From NCBI GenBank assembly GCA_946405135.1, contig CAMJGD010000019.1:1-64000 (forward strand): 64,000 nt of DNA, in the 5' to 3' direction. A program made the position numbers and the translations under genes. The notes below the pieces were generated by a model, which did not search any database, was not told the DNA's origin, and worked only from the letters and a program-made list of their open reading frames with translations. Source of the DNA: an uncultured Clostridiaceae bacterium (GTDB lineage: Bacteria; Bacillota; Clostridia; Clostridiales; Clostridiaceae). Below, one piece after another: positions 1 through 9,054 of this stretch. Numbering within the stretch: position 1 is the stretch's first letter; each line of letters opens with the position of its first letter.

Positions 1-1
1 A

Positions 2-982
2 AATTCATTACCAGGAGCAGAATTTAAACTTTACAAAGAAGCAGATACAAGCTATAAAAATCCTGTGGCTACAGTTATAAGTTATGAAAATGGAAAAGTA
101 GAGTTTGAAAATGTGGAATATGGAAAGTACATTATTAAAGAAACAAAAGCTCCAGAAGGATATGTGCTTTCAGAAGAAGTATTAACTGCTAATGTAACTG
201 AAAATGGTGTTACTATAAAAGCAAATCCTGAAAGTATCTCTAACACAAAAATTAGAAGTTCTGTCCAAGTTAAAAAGCTAGATGAATATCAGAAACCTGT
301 TAAGGGTGCTGAATTTACATTATATGATTCAGAAGGTAAAGAAATTAAAACTTCAGTATCAGGAGAAGATGGAATTCTATTATTTGAAAATCTTGTTTAT
401 GGTCAATATATTATAAAAGAAACAAAAGCCCCAGAAGGATATCTGGTTTCAGAAGGTACTATAAAGGTGTTTGTAGATAAAGATGGAGAATTGTATACTT
501 ATGATGTAGTAAATAACAGAATTAAGGGTGTTATTATAATTACTAAGACTGATATGAATGGAAAACTGCTTCAAGGAGCTGAGTTTACTTTATATGATAA
601 AAATGGCAAAGAAGTGGCTGCAGTAGTTTCTGATAAGAATGGAGTTGTAATCTTTAATGATGTAGATTATGGTGATTACACCATTAAAGAAACCAAGGCT
701 CCTAAGGGATATGTTTTAAGTAAAGAACAACTAGAAGTTAAAGTTACCTCCCCAGAAACTCAAAAGTTTACTGTTAAGAATGAAGCTAAAAACTTTAAAG
801 ACAAAATAATTAATGTTATCGCTGAAACACACTTGCATCCAGGCCATTTGACCAACTTTAAAGACAAGATAGTTAATGTTATCCCTAAGGCTGGTAGTTT
901 ATTTGATTTAAAAGCTATAATTATAATGGGCACATTGACAATTCTAAGTGGTATTTGCTTATTATTAAAAACAAAAAGGTAA
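2..982 (+). CDS. Cna-B/SpaA-repeat surface protein, 3' part (5' end outside window)
   Basis: The reading frame is open from base 2, so the gene starts upstream of the window. The visible 326 residues hold three tandem prealbumin-like Cna-B/SpaA domains of about 85 residues. Each has a GAEFxLY strand and an IKETKAP(E/K)GY strand, the pattern that carries the Lys and Glu of intramolecular isopeptide bonds in Gram-positive pilins and adhesins. The tail has PKAGS, a hydrophobic segment (about IIIMGTLTILSGICLLL) and KTKR, which looks like a sortase cell-wall sorting signal with a non-standard motif instead of LPxTG. A ten-residue unit (NFKDKI-NVI type) occurs twice just before it (791-820 and 854-883). 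The protein is probably a wall-anchored adhesin or pilin subunit; its ligand is unknown. Confidence 0.85.
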   Translation, partial: NSLPGAEFKLYKEADTSYKNPVATVISYENGKVEFENVEYGKYIIKETKAPEGYVLSEEVLTANVTENGVTIKANPESISNTKIRSSVQVKKLDEYQKPVKGAEFTLYDSEGKEIKTSVSGEDGILLFENLVYGQYIIKETKAPEGYLVSEGTIKVFVDKDGELYTYDVVNNRIKGVIIITKTDMNGKLLQGAEFTLYDKNGKEVAAVVSDKNGVVIFNDVDYGDYTIKETKAPKGYVLSKEQLEVKVTSPETQKFTVKNEAKNFKDKIINVIAETHLHPGHLTNFKDKIVNVIPKAGSLFDLKAIIIMGTLTILSGICLLLKTKR

Positions 983-1018
983 AGATAACTGAAAGTAAAG
1001 TATAAATTAAATTATTTT

Positions 1019-1066
1019 AAAAGCTATGAAAAAAGGCTGTTTCAGCTCTAATTTCATAGCTTTTTA
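1019..1066 (+). terminator. Rho-independent terminator after the Cna-B gene
   Basis: A 13-bp inverted repeat (aaaagctatgaaa at 1019-1031, tttcatagctttt at 1052-1064) is followed by T-rich sequence and lies 37 bases after the stop codon. Confidence 0.75.
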
Positions 1067-1184
1067 TGTTTTCAGATAAAAAGTTAAAAAGAGTGAATTA
1101 AATAACTTTACTAAACTATTTTTAAAGTTTAAAATAAATATAAAAGTTATTAGTTAAAAATTATTATATTTAGGAGGTATGAGT

Positions 1185-2201
1185 ATGAAAACTTTTGAGA
1201 TTTATAAGATAAGAGATATGGAGCTTAAAAACAGGATAGTTATGCCGCCTATGTGTATGTATAGTGCAGATAGAGAAGGATTTTCTAAAGATTTTCACTT
1301 TGTGCACTATGCTACTAGAGCTGTAGGAGGAGTAGGACTCATAATTTTGGAAGCCACTGCTGTTACTCCTAATGGAAGAATAAGTGATAATGATTTAGGC
1401 CTTTGGAGAGATGAACATATAGAAGGTCTTAAAAGCATTGTAGAGGAAAGCAAAAAATATGGAGCAAAAATGGCAGTACAGCTTGCTCATGCAGGGAGAA
1501 AGTGTGAAGCTGAAGCAGAATATATAGTGGCTCCAAGTGCTATAAGGTTTGATGAAAATTATAGAGTGCCAAAAGAGCTTTCAAAACAAGAGATAAAAGA
1601 AATAGAAATGCACTTTAAAGAAGCAGCTATAAGGGCAGATAAGGCAGGCTTTGATGCTATAGAAATACATGCAGCCCATGGATATTTAATAAATGAATTT
1701 CTTTCTCCTTTAACCAATAAAAGAGAAGATGAATATGGTGGAACTATAGAAAATAGAGTACGATTTTTAAAAGAGATATTACAGGATATAAGGAAGGTTT
1801 GGCCAGAAAGAAAACCTATAATTGTTAGGGTTTCAGCTTCTGATTATGCAGAAGGTGGAGTAGATATAAATGAAATGATAAATATAGTAAACCAAATAAA
1901 AGAATATGTAGATATGATTCATGTAAGTTCTGGAGCTGTAGTACCTGCAAAGATAAATATATATCCAGGATACCAAATAAAATTTGCAGAAAAAATAAAG
2001 CAAGAGTGTAATATACCAACTATTGCTGTAGGGCTAATAGACAAGGTGGAAATGGTGGAGGAAATACTAGGAAACGAGAGAGCTGACCTTGTAGCTCTTG
2101 GAAGAGAGCTTTTGAGGAATCCCTATTGGGTACTAGAAAATGCTTATGAAAAAGGTATAGATATAGATTTCCCTGAAGCTTATAAAAGAGCTTTTATGTA
2201 A
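1185..2201 (+). CDS. namA: NADH:flavin oxidoreductase, old yellow enzyme family (NamA/YqjM-like)
   Basis: This is a 338-residue FMN-dependent ene-reductase with a TIM-barrel fold. Near the N-terminus MPPMCMYS carries the Cys and Tyr typical of the YqjM class. It also has QLAHAGRK, IEIHAAHGYLINEFLSP, the NKREDEYGG loop and a C-terminal ALGRELLRNP motif. The family reduces activated alkenes with NAD(P)H; the physiological substrate is not evident. ATG 1185 is chosen over ATG 1179 because the SD GGAGG (1173-1177) is only 1 base from the first but 7 from the second. The gene stands alone and ends at a strong terminator. Its 3' third was copied downstream (3064-3340). Confidence 0.9.
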   Translation: MKTFEIYKIRDMELKNRIVMPPMCMYSADREGFSKDFHFVHYATRAVGGVGLIILEATAVTPNGRISDNDLGLWRDEHIEGLKSIVEESKKYGAKMAVQLAHAGRKCEAEAEYIVAPSAIRFDENYRVPKELSKQEIKEIEMHFKEAAIRADKAGFDAIEIHAAHGYLINEFLSPLTNKREDEYGGTIENRVRFLKEILQDIRKVWPERKPIIVRVSASDYAEGGVDINEMINIVNQIKEYVDMIHVSSGAVVPAKINIYPGYQIKFAEKIKQECNIPTIAVGLIDKVEMVEEILGNERADLVALGRELLRNPYWVLENAYEKGIDIDFPEAYKRAFM

Positions 2202-2205
2202 TAAA

Positions 2206-2233
2206 CCAGCGAGCCTTAAAAAAGGTTCGCTGG
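2206..2233 (+). terminator. Terminator after namA-like gene
   Basis: A 10-bp stem, ccagcgagcc (2206-2215) with ggttcgctgg (2224-2233, one G-U pair), has an A-rich loop. The same hairpin recurs in the duplicated fragment at 3313-3340, and a diverged form lies at 9055-9078. Confidence 0.65.
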
Positions 2234-2322
2234 TAAAGACTGTGTAAATAATTTTGTGTATTTTAATTTTTATTGTAAGAAGCCGTTTTATTTTGGTTTC
2301 TACTATAAAGATAGCTTTATAA

Positions 2323-2811
2323 CTACTCTTCTGCAATAACTTTAATTATATATTCTGCAAAGTGATTTTCATCCCATTCCGCATAAATGTAATAAATATA
2401 TTCACCAGTTTTTTCAGGAATTTTAATAATATTATTAGTTAAATTAACATCTTTAAGAACGTAGTTATTCTTGTTTGTTCCTATAACTTGTTTTACCTTA
2501 AAACTCTTTATATTTTTATCTGAAGATAATGTTAGTTTTAAGTCACTGCATTCATGTACTTTATGCGGATTTATCTTTTTTGCTGTTTCAATTGCATAAT
2601 CTCCTAAATTTGAGTTTGATTGTTTAAAATTAGACCAGTTATACTCATTTTTAATAGCAGTGAATTTTTCGCCATTAACTTCAATTATTAGATTTGGTAC
2701 TGATAATGGAATATTCATTGTTGAGTATTCATACATAAAAAATAGCAGTATAATTATAAATATGCCTACTAAAAGGGATCTTTTTTCTAGTATTTGTTTA
2801 AATCTTTTCAT
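2323..2811 (-). CDS. Unknown membrane-anchored extracytoplasmic protein
   Basis: This 162-residue protein is not recognised. Its N-terminus is basic (MKRFKQILEKR) and is followed by one hydrophobic segment, about residues 13-28 (LLVGIFIIILLFFMY), which suggests an uncleaved signal anchor. The rest is hydrophilic and beta-rich with no motif I know; it may be an Ig-like extracellular domain. The start has a good SD (AAAGGAG, 7 bases upstream). It lies on the opposite strand between the namA-like gene and that gene's truncated duplicate, so it may have been acquired or bracketed by the duplication event. Confidence 0.65.
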   Translation of the reverse strand: MKRFKQILEKRSLLVGIFIIILLFFMYEYSTMNIPLSVPNLIIEVNGEKFTAIKNEYNWSNFKQSNSNLGDYAIETAKKINPHKVHECSDLKLTLSSDKNIKSFKVKQVIGTNKNNYVLKDVNLTNNIIKIPEKTGEYIYYIYAEWDENHFAEYIIKVIAEE

Positions 2812-3063
2812 ATTAAACTCCTTTTATTTAATTACGATAAGTTTATGACTATTTTTATCTTCAACTAATTCTCTAGAAAATATTGCTAGATAAATTATCC
2901 CACCACGTTGCGTTTGTTACTATAGGATGTACACTAATAGTTAATAGTAATGTTAATCCTATTATAAGATTTTTTAATAGTTATAATTAATAATTCTACA
3001 AAATGGATTATTTTCCTTTTTTTAAATAGGAATTTTAAAAAATATTATTAATATTTTATTGTA
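2812..3063. other. Intergenic, no gene seen
   Basis: This AT-rich stretch has no supported ORF. It presumably holds the promoter of the minus-strand gene and the left junction of the duplicated namA segment near 3064. Confidence 0.5.
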
Positions 3064-3308
3064 CAGAAGGTGGAGTAGATATAAATGAAATGATAAATAT
3101 GGTAAAGCAAATAAAAGAATATGTAGATATGATTCATGTAAGTTCTGGAGCTGTAGTGCTTGCCAAGATAAATGTATATCCAAGATACCAAATAAAATTT
3201 GTAGAAAAAATAAAGCAAGAGTGTAATATACCAACTATTGCTGTAGGACTAATAGACAAGGTAGAAATGGTGGAGAAAATACTAGGAAATAAAAGAGCTT
3301 TTATGTAA
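3064..3308 (+). pseudogene. Truncated duplicate of the namA-like gene
   Basis: From about 3064 the sequence nearly matches 1849 onward in the intact gene, starting in the middle of the TIM barrel, so the FMN-binding N-terminal half is missing. A 108-base in-frame deletion between two agagct repeats (2079 and 2187 in the parent; one copy at 3294-3299 here) removes 36 codons including the ALGRELLRNP motif. The remaining frame still ends with RAFM and a stop. About 5-8 substitutions separate the copies, so the event is not brand new. It has no promoter or SD of its own and is very unlikely to make a functional protein. Confidence 0.9.
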
Positions 3309-3312
3309 TAAA

Positions 3313-3340
3313 CCAGCGAGCCTTAAAAAAGGCTCGCTGG
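3313..3340 (+). terminator. Duplicated copy of the namA terminator
   Basis: A perfect 10-bp stem (ccagcgagcc / ggctcgctgg) is followed by tttaag. It was copied with the namA 3' end and may now also stop transcription for the convergent lipoprotein gene. Confidence 0.6.
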
Positions 3341-3350
3341 TTTAAGTTTA

Positions 3351-3836
3351 TTAAAGTTCTACTTTGTTAAATGTGCCTTTATCAATCTGTAGTTCAAGAT
3401 TAATATCTGCTTTTTTATAACCTACTACTCTTATACGATTTTTCCCTTTTTTAATTGGTGCAGTTAATGATGTTTTACCTTCTACAGTAGATTTGTCTGT
3501 ATTCTCCACAAGATTAACAACTGTATTGTCAGGGGATACTAAAACAATTTTTGCTTTTCCACTTTTAACTGATAAGGTATAGGGAACTTGTAAGTCAAAA
3601 TCTTCACTGCTGTCATATGTCCAAATGGTCATACTTCCACTTAATTTTAGATTTCCTTTATATGTTCCTGATTCTATTTTCTCTACACTTTTATCTAATG
3701 AAAAAGAATCATATATATTAGCTATTTTATTATTATCATCATAAATTTTATCCATAGTATTGTTACTACATCCAATGAATAAGCTAATTATCATAACTGT
3801 TATTGAGATTAGTATTATTTTTTTTCTGGAAGCCAT
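3351..3836 (-). CDS. Putative lipoprotein of unknown function
   Basis: This 161-residue protein has a clear lipoprotein signal: basic MASRKK, a hydrophobic core, and a lipobox ending at Cys23 (LFIGC-SNN), so it should be lipidated and held on the outer face of the membrane. The mature part (residues 24-161) is beta-rich and has no recognised enzymatic motif. SD AAAGGAG lies 7 bases before the ATG. It is encoded on the same strand as the two genes to its right, with a gap of about 115 bases. I cannot assign a function. Confidence 0.75.
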   Translation of the reverse strand: MASRKKIILISITVMIISLFIGCSNNTMDKIYDDNNKIANIYDSFSLDKSVEKIESGTYKGNLKLSGSMTIWTYDSSEDFDLQVPYTLSVKSGKAKIVLVSPDNTVVNLVENTDKSTVEGKTSLTAPIKKGKNRIRVVGYKKADINLELQIDKGTFNKVEL

Positions 3837-3951
3837 CAGAAATCTCCTTTCATATACCTATAAATTATTTATTATAAAAATATACTATGTATTTAATAAT
3901 GCCACTATAGTAGATTTGTAAATTTATAATAAGAATAACAGGTTTAAATAA

Positions 3952-4215
3952 TTAGATTAATGATATTACTAAATTTGTTATCTTATACACTGCTATATTA
4001 AAAAGTATTCCGCTTGATATGTTTATTACAGTCCATAAAGTGCATAAAGTTAATCTTTTCTTTAAGGGTTTATCTGTATCTTTACTTATCTTTATGCATT
4101 TATAACATATAAATAGTGATATACACCATACTATAAAGCTTTCTATAGAAAGTACAGGTACCGCCAAACATGCTAGAATGAATACATAGCACCAGGAAGG
4201 AATTTTATTTTTCAT
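3952..4215 (-). CDS. Small multi-pass membrane protein
   Basis: The 87-residue protein has hydrophobic segments at about residues 7-33 and 55-85, separated by a basic loop containing DTDKPLKKR, so two or three membrane spans are likely. No family is recognised. ATG 4215 is chosen over the GTG at 4224 because an AAGGTG-type SD sits about 7 bases before the ATG. The start overlaps the end of the upstream LTA-synthase-like gene by 11 bases (ATG inside its last codons), so the two are translationally coupled and this protein may assist that enzyme. That functional link is inference. Confidence 0.7.
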   Translation of the reverse strand: MKNKIPSWCYVFILACLAVPVLSIESFIVWCISLFICYKCIKISKDTDKPLKKRLTLCTLWTVINISSGILFNIAVYKITNLVISLI

Positions 4216-6091
4216 TACTTTCACCTTTTTCCTTAAGATAGTTAGAACGTATTATTTTATCACTTAATTCTATAGATTCTTTTAATAAAGCTTTATCTTC
4301 TTCTTTTAATCCTTTTTCTCTAAAATCACCATTTGAAAGTATTGCAAAGTCTTTTTTAGTATTTAAAAGATTTCTTCCCATAGAAGTAAAGACATAATCT
4401 TTATAATCAGCACCCATAACATAACTTAGAGTAGGAAGGATATCAACTTGTCCACCATTTATAGAAATAACTTCTCCTTTCATACCTTTATTATAAATTA
4501 TAAAAGGAATTTTAAAGTCATTACTTAACCACCATTCTTCCGCTGGTTTTGTAGATGCTAATTCGTCACTGTAGAATTTATGTATCCCTTCATGATCTCC
4601 ATATATAACTACTATGGAGTTATCCAGTAATCCTTTTTTATCGAGAGTATCCAAAAATGTTCCTAGCTGCTTGTCTGTATAATGAACACATTGAAAATAA
4701 TTACCTAGCCTTGAATCTTCTATAGGAGATTCAAGCTTCATGCCCTTATACTTTTCTGGAAGATTAAAAGGAGCATGACTTGTAAGGGTTATAGAAAAAC
4801 TATAAAAGGGCTGAGGCTCTTTTTCTAGAATACCTGTAAGTTGTTTTAAAAAGCTCTCATCACTTAAACCTAGACCTATAATCTCATCCATATTAAAATA
4901 GCTGGCATCTATGCACTTATTGAAACCTATAGATTTTAATGATTGAAGCCAATTCCAGTAAGAGCCCTTATCAGGGTGAACAGCCATAGTGTTATAGCCA
5001 AGATTCTCCATTATATTAGGAAGAGAATTTGTATAAGTATTGGTTGGATATCTGAAAAAAGTACTTCCGCTTCTTACTGGGAATATAGATGTATTTGCCA
5101 TAAGTTCTGCATCGGAAGTAGTTCCATTATGAGTTTGTTCATGGAAATTATTAAAGTACAAACTGTTTTTTAATAGTTTATTTAAGTTAGGTGTTATCTC
5201 TTCACCGTTAACCTTTTGATTTATTACAAAGTTTTCTAGGGATTCTACTTGAATTACTATAAGATTTTTACCCTTAAAAATTGATTTATATTTATTATCA
5301 GGAAGTACCTCCTGCTTTTTATTAAACCATTTATTTATATGATTTTTTTCTTCTGAAGACAATATATAAGGCTTACTCTCCTCATAATAATCATAGGCAT
5401 CAAATAGGTGGTATCCTATAGGTGTAAGAGAACTCATAGTTTGATTTTGATTCCAGCTTTTTCTAAAAATATATTGATTCTCATAACATTTTCTCATTAC
5501 ATCTACTTTGATGTGAGCATAGCTTAAATATAAAACAGGTAAACAGAAAAATAGTATAAAAGTTTTAAAATGTATTTTTTCATTTTTACAAATTTTTAAC
5601 TCTTTAATACATAATATTATGATTATAAAAAAGTCAATAAAAAATAGTATGTCCACAGGCCTAAACATGGAGAATACACTGTCACCTAGGTTTTCTAAAT
5701 TTGAAGTCAGCTTAAACATGTGATAATTCAAAAAAGAATGATTGCTCCTATAGTACCAGATATCACCAATATATAATATAGTAAGTAAAAGGTTAATAAT
5801 TATAAAATATAGTAAGTGTCCCTTCCCTTTTAATAAAAAAGAAAAAGATAAAAATATAAGTATAAAAGCTATATATACTAGTACTGGCGGTGCACTGTCA
5901 AACATCTGCTTTATATTAATGCCTGTGGCAGTGTTGTCGGATATTAATACTATAAAAAGCAAAGTCTTTAAAGCTATAGCATAAAAACTAGATTTAAATA
6001 AAGTGTCGTTTTTTGCTACTTTCAGTGCTTCTTTAATATTTTGCATAAAAATATTAATATAATTCTTATTTTGTTTTTTTGAAAGTTCCAT
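4205..6091 (-). CDS. LTA synthase family sulfatase-fold membrane protein (paralogue 1)
   Basis: The 628-residue protein has about five N-terminal membrane spans (residues 1-210) and an extracellular alkaline-phosphatase/sulfatase-fold domain (about 265-600). This is the layout of lipoteichoic acid synthase, which transfers glycerol phosphate from phosphatidylglycerol. Visible active-site elements are VIQVESLENF (metal-binding Glu), HNGTTSDAEL (nucleophile Thr at residue 325), HPDKGSYWNW and IYGDHEG (metal-binding Asp-His). SD GAGGT precedes the ATG. A small membrane protein gene overlaps its 3' end. A second paralogue lies at 17171-19033. The family also includes LTA primases and other phosphoglycerol transferases, so the exact polymer is uncertain. 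Confidence 0.88.
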   Translation of the reverse strand: MELSKKQNKNYINIFMQNIKEALKVAKNDTLFKSSFYAIALKTLLFIVLISDNTATGINIKQMFDSAPPVLVYIAFILIFLSFSFLLKGKGHLLYFIIINLLLTILYIGDIWYYRSNHSFLNYHMFKLTSNLENLGDSVFSMFRPVDILFFIDFFIIIILCIKELKICKNEKIHFKTFILFFCLPVLYLSYAHIKVDVMRKCYENQYIFRKSWNQNQTMSSLTPIGYHLFDAYDYYEESKPYILSSEEKNHINKWFNKKQEVLPDNKYKSIFKGKNLIVIQVESLENFVINQKVNGEEITPNLNKLLKNSLYFNNFHEQTHNGTTSDAELMANTSIFPVRSGSTFFRYPTNTYTNSLPNIMENLGYNTMAVHPDKGSYWNWLQSLKSIGFNKCIDASYFNMDEIIGLGLSDESFLKQLTGILEKEPQPFYSFSITLTSHAPFNLPEKYKGMKLESPIEDSRLGNYFQCVHYTDKQLGTFLDTLDKKGLLDNSIVVIYGDHEGIHKFYSDELASTKPAEEWWLSNDFKIPFIIYNKGMKGEVISINGGQVDILPTLSYVMGADYKDYVFTSMGRNLLNTKKDFAILSNGDFREKGLKEEDKALLKESIELSDKIIRSNYLKEKGESNEK

Positions 6092-6435
6092 AATTTTACC
6101 TCATAAATGCTTATTATTTTTATATTTAAACCTATATTTATAGATTATAAAGATTTATATAATAAACCTACAAGTATAATGTATTTGTAATTATAGAAAT
6201 AGTAAACCTAAAATGGGGTGTTTTATAGGGTTTTAAGAAAAATTTAAGAATTTGATGGATAATTATGGTGATATGAGTGATTTTGTGGAGATTTAAGATA
6301 TAAATTCTGTAAAATTTTCTTGAAACCTTCATGAGAAAAGTATAAAATTAAGGTGTGAAAAGGTAATATTAAAAGATATTAATTATCCATAAAAAAGATG
6401 TATAAAAATTTTATTTATGATAGGGAGCTGAGTTT
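6092..6435. other. Divergent promoter region
   Basis: The 344 bases between divergently transcribed genes contain no supported ORF. A plus-strand promoter is visible at 6320-6348; the minus-strand promoter could not be placed with confidence. Confidence 0.5.
6320..6348 (+). promoter_or_regulatory. Sigma-A-type promoter for the GlpA-like gene
   Basis: TTGAAA (6320-6325), a 17-base spacer and TAAAAT (6343-6348) lie about 80 bases upstream of the start codon. Confidence 0.5.
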
Positions 6436-7881
6436 ATGTATGATGTTAGCATTATAGGAGCTGGTGTAGTAGGGTCAGCTATAGCTAGAGAGTTATCAAG
6501 GTATAATTTAAAGATATGCCTCATAGAAAAAGAAGAGGATGTTACTACTGGGGCTTCCAAGGCTAACAGCGGTATAGTCCATGGAGGTTATGCAGCTAAG
6601 TATGGGACTTTAAAAGGAGAACTTTGTGCCAAAGGCAATAAAATGTACAGGCAACTGGAAAAAGAATTGAATTTTGGATTTAGAGAAACTGGAGCCTTAG
6701 TAATAGGATTTAATGAACAAGATGAAAAGAAAATTAAAGAACTTTATGAAAACGGTTTAAAAATTGGATGTGATGATTTAGAAATCATTCATGAAGATAG
6801 AATAAGAGAATTAGAACCTTATATAAGCAGAAAAGTTAATATAGCTTTGTATGCAAAAAGTGTAGGGGTTACATCCCCTTATGAATTCACTATAGCTTTA
6901 GCTGAAAATGCTGTAGCAAATGGTGTGGAGCTTAAGCTTGAAACTGAAGTAATAAATATAGAAAAAAAAGAACACTATTTTGATATTATCACCAGCAAAG
7001 GAGTTATTCAAAGCAAGTATGTAGTTAATGCAGCAGGATTATACAGCGACAAGGTAGCTGCTATGGTAGGAATTGATGATTTTAAAATATTGCCAAGAAG
7101 AGGGCAATATATACTACTTGGTAAAGATCAAGGACACCTTGTAAATACTGTAGTATTTCAGGTACCTACAGAAAAAGGTAAAGGCATATTAGTTACTACT
7201 ACTTATCATGGAAACTTTATGATAGGTCCTAATGCAGAGGAAATAGATGATAAGGATGACGTAGCCACCACTTTAGAAAGCTTAGAATATGTAATAGAAA
7301 CTGCCAGACTTTCTATTCCGGATTTCAATATAAAAAGAGCACTGACTACTTATTCAGGAATAAGAGCAGTGAGCAGTACAGGAGATTTTATCATAGAAGA
7401 AAGCAAAGTAAAAGGTTTTATAAATGTAGCAGGTATAGATTCTCCAGGTCTTACATCTTCTCCGGCTATAGCAGAAAAGGTTGCAGGAATATTAAAAAAT
7501 GCAGGGTTAGATTTAATTAGGAAGGAAAATTTTAATGCTTATAGAAAGCCTATAATCATTAAAAAGGATAAGGACTTTCAGGGGAAGATAGATGATGAAG
7601 ATCCATCAAAAAATATAATATGCAGATGCGAAAAGGTGACTGAAGCAGAAATATTAGATGCTATGCATAGGGGAATACCTATAAAGTCTACAGATGCCAT
7701 TAAAAGACGTACAAGGGCAGGTATGGGACCATGTCAAGGAAATTTCTGCAGACCAAGGGTAAAGGCTTTGATAGCTAGAGAGCTAAATATACCTGTGGAA
7801 GAAGTTACTGTCAGAGGAAAGAACTCAGGAGAACCACCTATAAGAGCAGATATTAATTTTATAAGGAAATGTAATAAGTAA
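6436..7881 (+). CDS. GlpA-like FAD-dependent oxidoreductase with C-terminal [2Fe-2S] domain
   Basis: The 481-residue protein starts with a dinucleotide-binding fold (IIGAGVVGSAIARELS), followed by a DAO-type oxidase domain. Its C-terminal BFD-like domain (about 390-450) has four cysteines in CRCEKVT and CQGNFC, a [2Fe-2S] ligand set. This matches the anaerobic glycerol-3-phosphate dehydrogenase large subunit or a related NAD(P)/FAD-dependent oxidoreductase of clostridia. In many clostridia this gene is followed by a second FAD/NAD oxidoreductase and a DUF1667 gene, but here it stands alone before a terminator, so its electron partner must lie elsewhere. SD GGGAG precedes ATG 6436. A 2-hydroxyacid dehydrogenase role (LhgO-like) is possible. 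Confidence 0.82.
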   Translation: MYDVSIIGAGVVGSAIARELSRYNLKICLIEKEEDVTTGASKANSGIVHGGYAAKYGTLKGELCAKGNKMYRQLEKELNFGFRETGALVIGFNEQDEKKIKELYENGLKIGCDDLEIIHEDRIRELEPYISRKVNIALYAKSVGVTSPYEFTIALAENAVANGVELKLETEVINIEKKEHYFDIITSKGVIQSKYVVNAAGLYSDKVAAMVGIDDFKILPRRGQYILLGKDQGHLVNTVVFQVPTEKGKGILVTTTYHGNFMIGPNAEEIDDKDDVATTLESLEYVIETARLSIPDFNIKRALTTYSGIRAVSSTGDFIIEESKVKGFINVAGIDSPGLTSSPAIAEKVAGILKNAGLDLIRKENFNAYRKPIIIKKDKDFQGKIDDEDPSKNIICRCEKVTEAEILDAMHRGIPIKSTDAIKRRTRAGMGPCQGNFCRPRVKALIARELNIPVEEVTVRGKNSGEPPIRADINFIRKCNK

Positions 7882-7899
7882 GTATTAAAAGATTATAGA

Positions 7900-7939
7900 T
7901 TTAGGCAGAAAAATTTTATTTTCTGCCTAAATATTTTTG
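7900..7939 (+). terminator. Terminator after the GlpA-like gene
   Basis: An 11-bp stem, tttaggcagaa (7900-7910) with ttctgcctaaa (7921-7931), is followed by tatttttg. Confidence 0.8.
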
Positions 7940-8080
7940 TAATATAATTTTTGCAAAGTTATAACTAAAAATAAGTAAATTTTTTATAATATAATATTGT
8001 AAAATTTTATTACATAATACATAATTAAAGTATTAACCATATTATACATAAAAATAGCTATTAGGTGGGGGTAAAAAAAC

Positions 8081-9040
8081 ATGAAAAATTGTAATAGGAA
8101 AAAAATTATTTTTCCAGTAGTTTTTACACTTATAATTGTGTTATTGATTTCATTAATTGAGGTAAGAAAGTATAATAAAAAATACAAACATATAAACACA
8201 AAGCAGATAAGCATTATAGATTATATAAAAGCTGCAGATGAAGCTAGTAAGGGGAAACTCCAGGTTAACTGGAAGCAGATGGCGGCTATTGATGGAGTAA
8301 GATATAAAAATGATTTTTCTAATTGTTCTAAAGACAGCATGAGAAATTTAGCAGAGATGTTTATTGCTGAAAATAAGGGTAAAAATAAAGTTAAAGGAAG
8401 TAACTATAGATTAAAAGAATTTGATGAGATAATGGAGCAGTTATCCTTTGATAAAAATCAGAAAAAAAGAGCAGAGGATTATTTAAAGGATTTACAATAC
8501 ATAGGATTAGTGAAACAAAATCTTGCAGCGGATTCTTATTATCTGGAATTTATAAATGAAATAAAAGGCGAGGCTATTGAAGGATATAAAGAAAGCGGTA
8601 TATTACCTTCTGTGACTATCTCTCAGGCTATACTTGAGTCAGGCTGGGGAGCATCAGATTTAGCTATGAAAGCTAACAATCTATTTGGAGTAAAGGCAGA
8701 TAAAAGCTGGAAAGGTAAAAAAATAGATATGAAAACCACTGAATACAATAATGAAACTATAACTGCCAGTTTTAGAGTTTATGAAAGTACTAGCGAATCC
8801 ATAAAAGATCATAGAAAGTTTTTGGTTGAAAATCCAAGATATAGACAAGCAGGGGTATTTAGTGCTAAACATTATATTGAGCAGGCTCAAGCCATAGAAA
8901 AAGGCGGATATAGCACTGTTGAAAATAAAAATGGAGATAAAATATATTCTGAAATGCTTATAAGTATAATAAGAGAATACAATCTTCAGCTTATTGACTA
9001 CGAAGTAGAGATGCAGTATTTAAAAGGACAAGTAAAATAA
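8081..9040 (+). CDS. Membrane-anchored glucosaminidase, GH73 family
   Basis: This is a 319-residue cell-wall hydrolase. Basic residues and a hydrophobic segment (about residues 9-27) form a signal or signal anchor. The C-terminal half (about 165-310) is a glucosaminidase domain (GH73, FlgJ/LytG-like), with the catalytic-Glu motif SQAILESGWG, then NNLFGVKA, FRVYES and the late GGYSTVENKNGDKIYSEML region. The family cuts N-acetylglucosaminyl bonds in peptidoglycan outside the membrane. SD AGGTGGGGGT is close to ATG 8081. It is monocistronic with a following terminator. The middle region (about 40-160) is helical and may regulate or position the enzyme. Confidence 0.88.
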   Translation: MKNCNRKKIIFPVVFTLIIVLLISLIEVRKYNKKYKHINTKQISIIDYIKAADEASKGKLQVNWKQMAAIDGVRYKNDFSNCSKDSMRNLAEMFIAENKGKNKVKGSNYRLKEFDEIMEQLSFDKNQKKRAEDYLKDLQYIGLVKQNLAADSYYLEFINEIKGEAIEGYKESGILPSVTISQAILESGWGASDLAMKANNLFGVKADKSWKGKKIDMKTTEYNNETITASFRVYESTSESIKDHRKFLVENPRYRQAGVFSAKHYIEQAQAIEKGGYSTVENKNGDKIYSEMLISIIREYNLQLIDYEVEMQYLKGQVK

Positions 9041-9054
9041 AAACTACTATAGAA

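Noticed and set aside
2241-2322. Possible small gene between namA and the minus-strand gene
   Set aside because: No frame has both an SD and a plausible protein; it is just a short intergenic stretch.
3090-3308. A 72-residue protein from the duplicated namA end
   Set aside because: It has no start signal of its own, begins in mid-barrel and lacks an internal 36-codon segment; it is called a pseudogene fragment instead.
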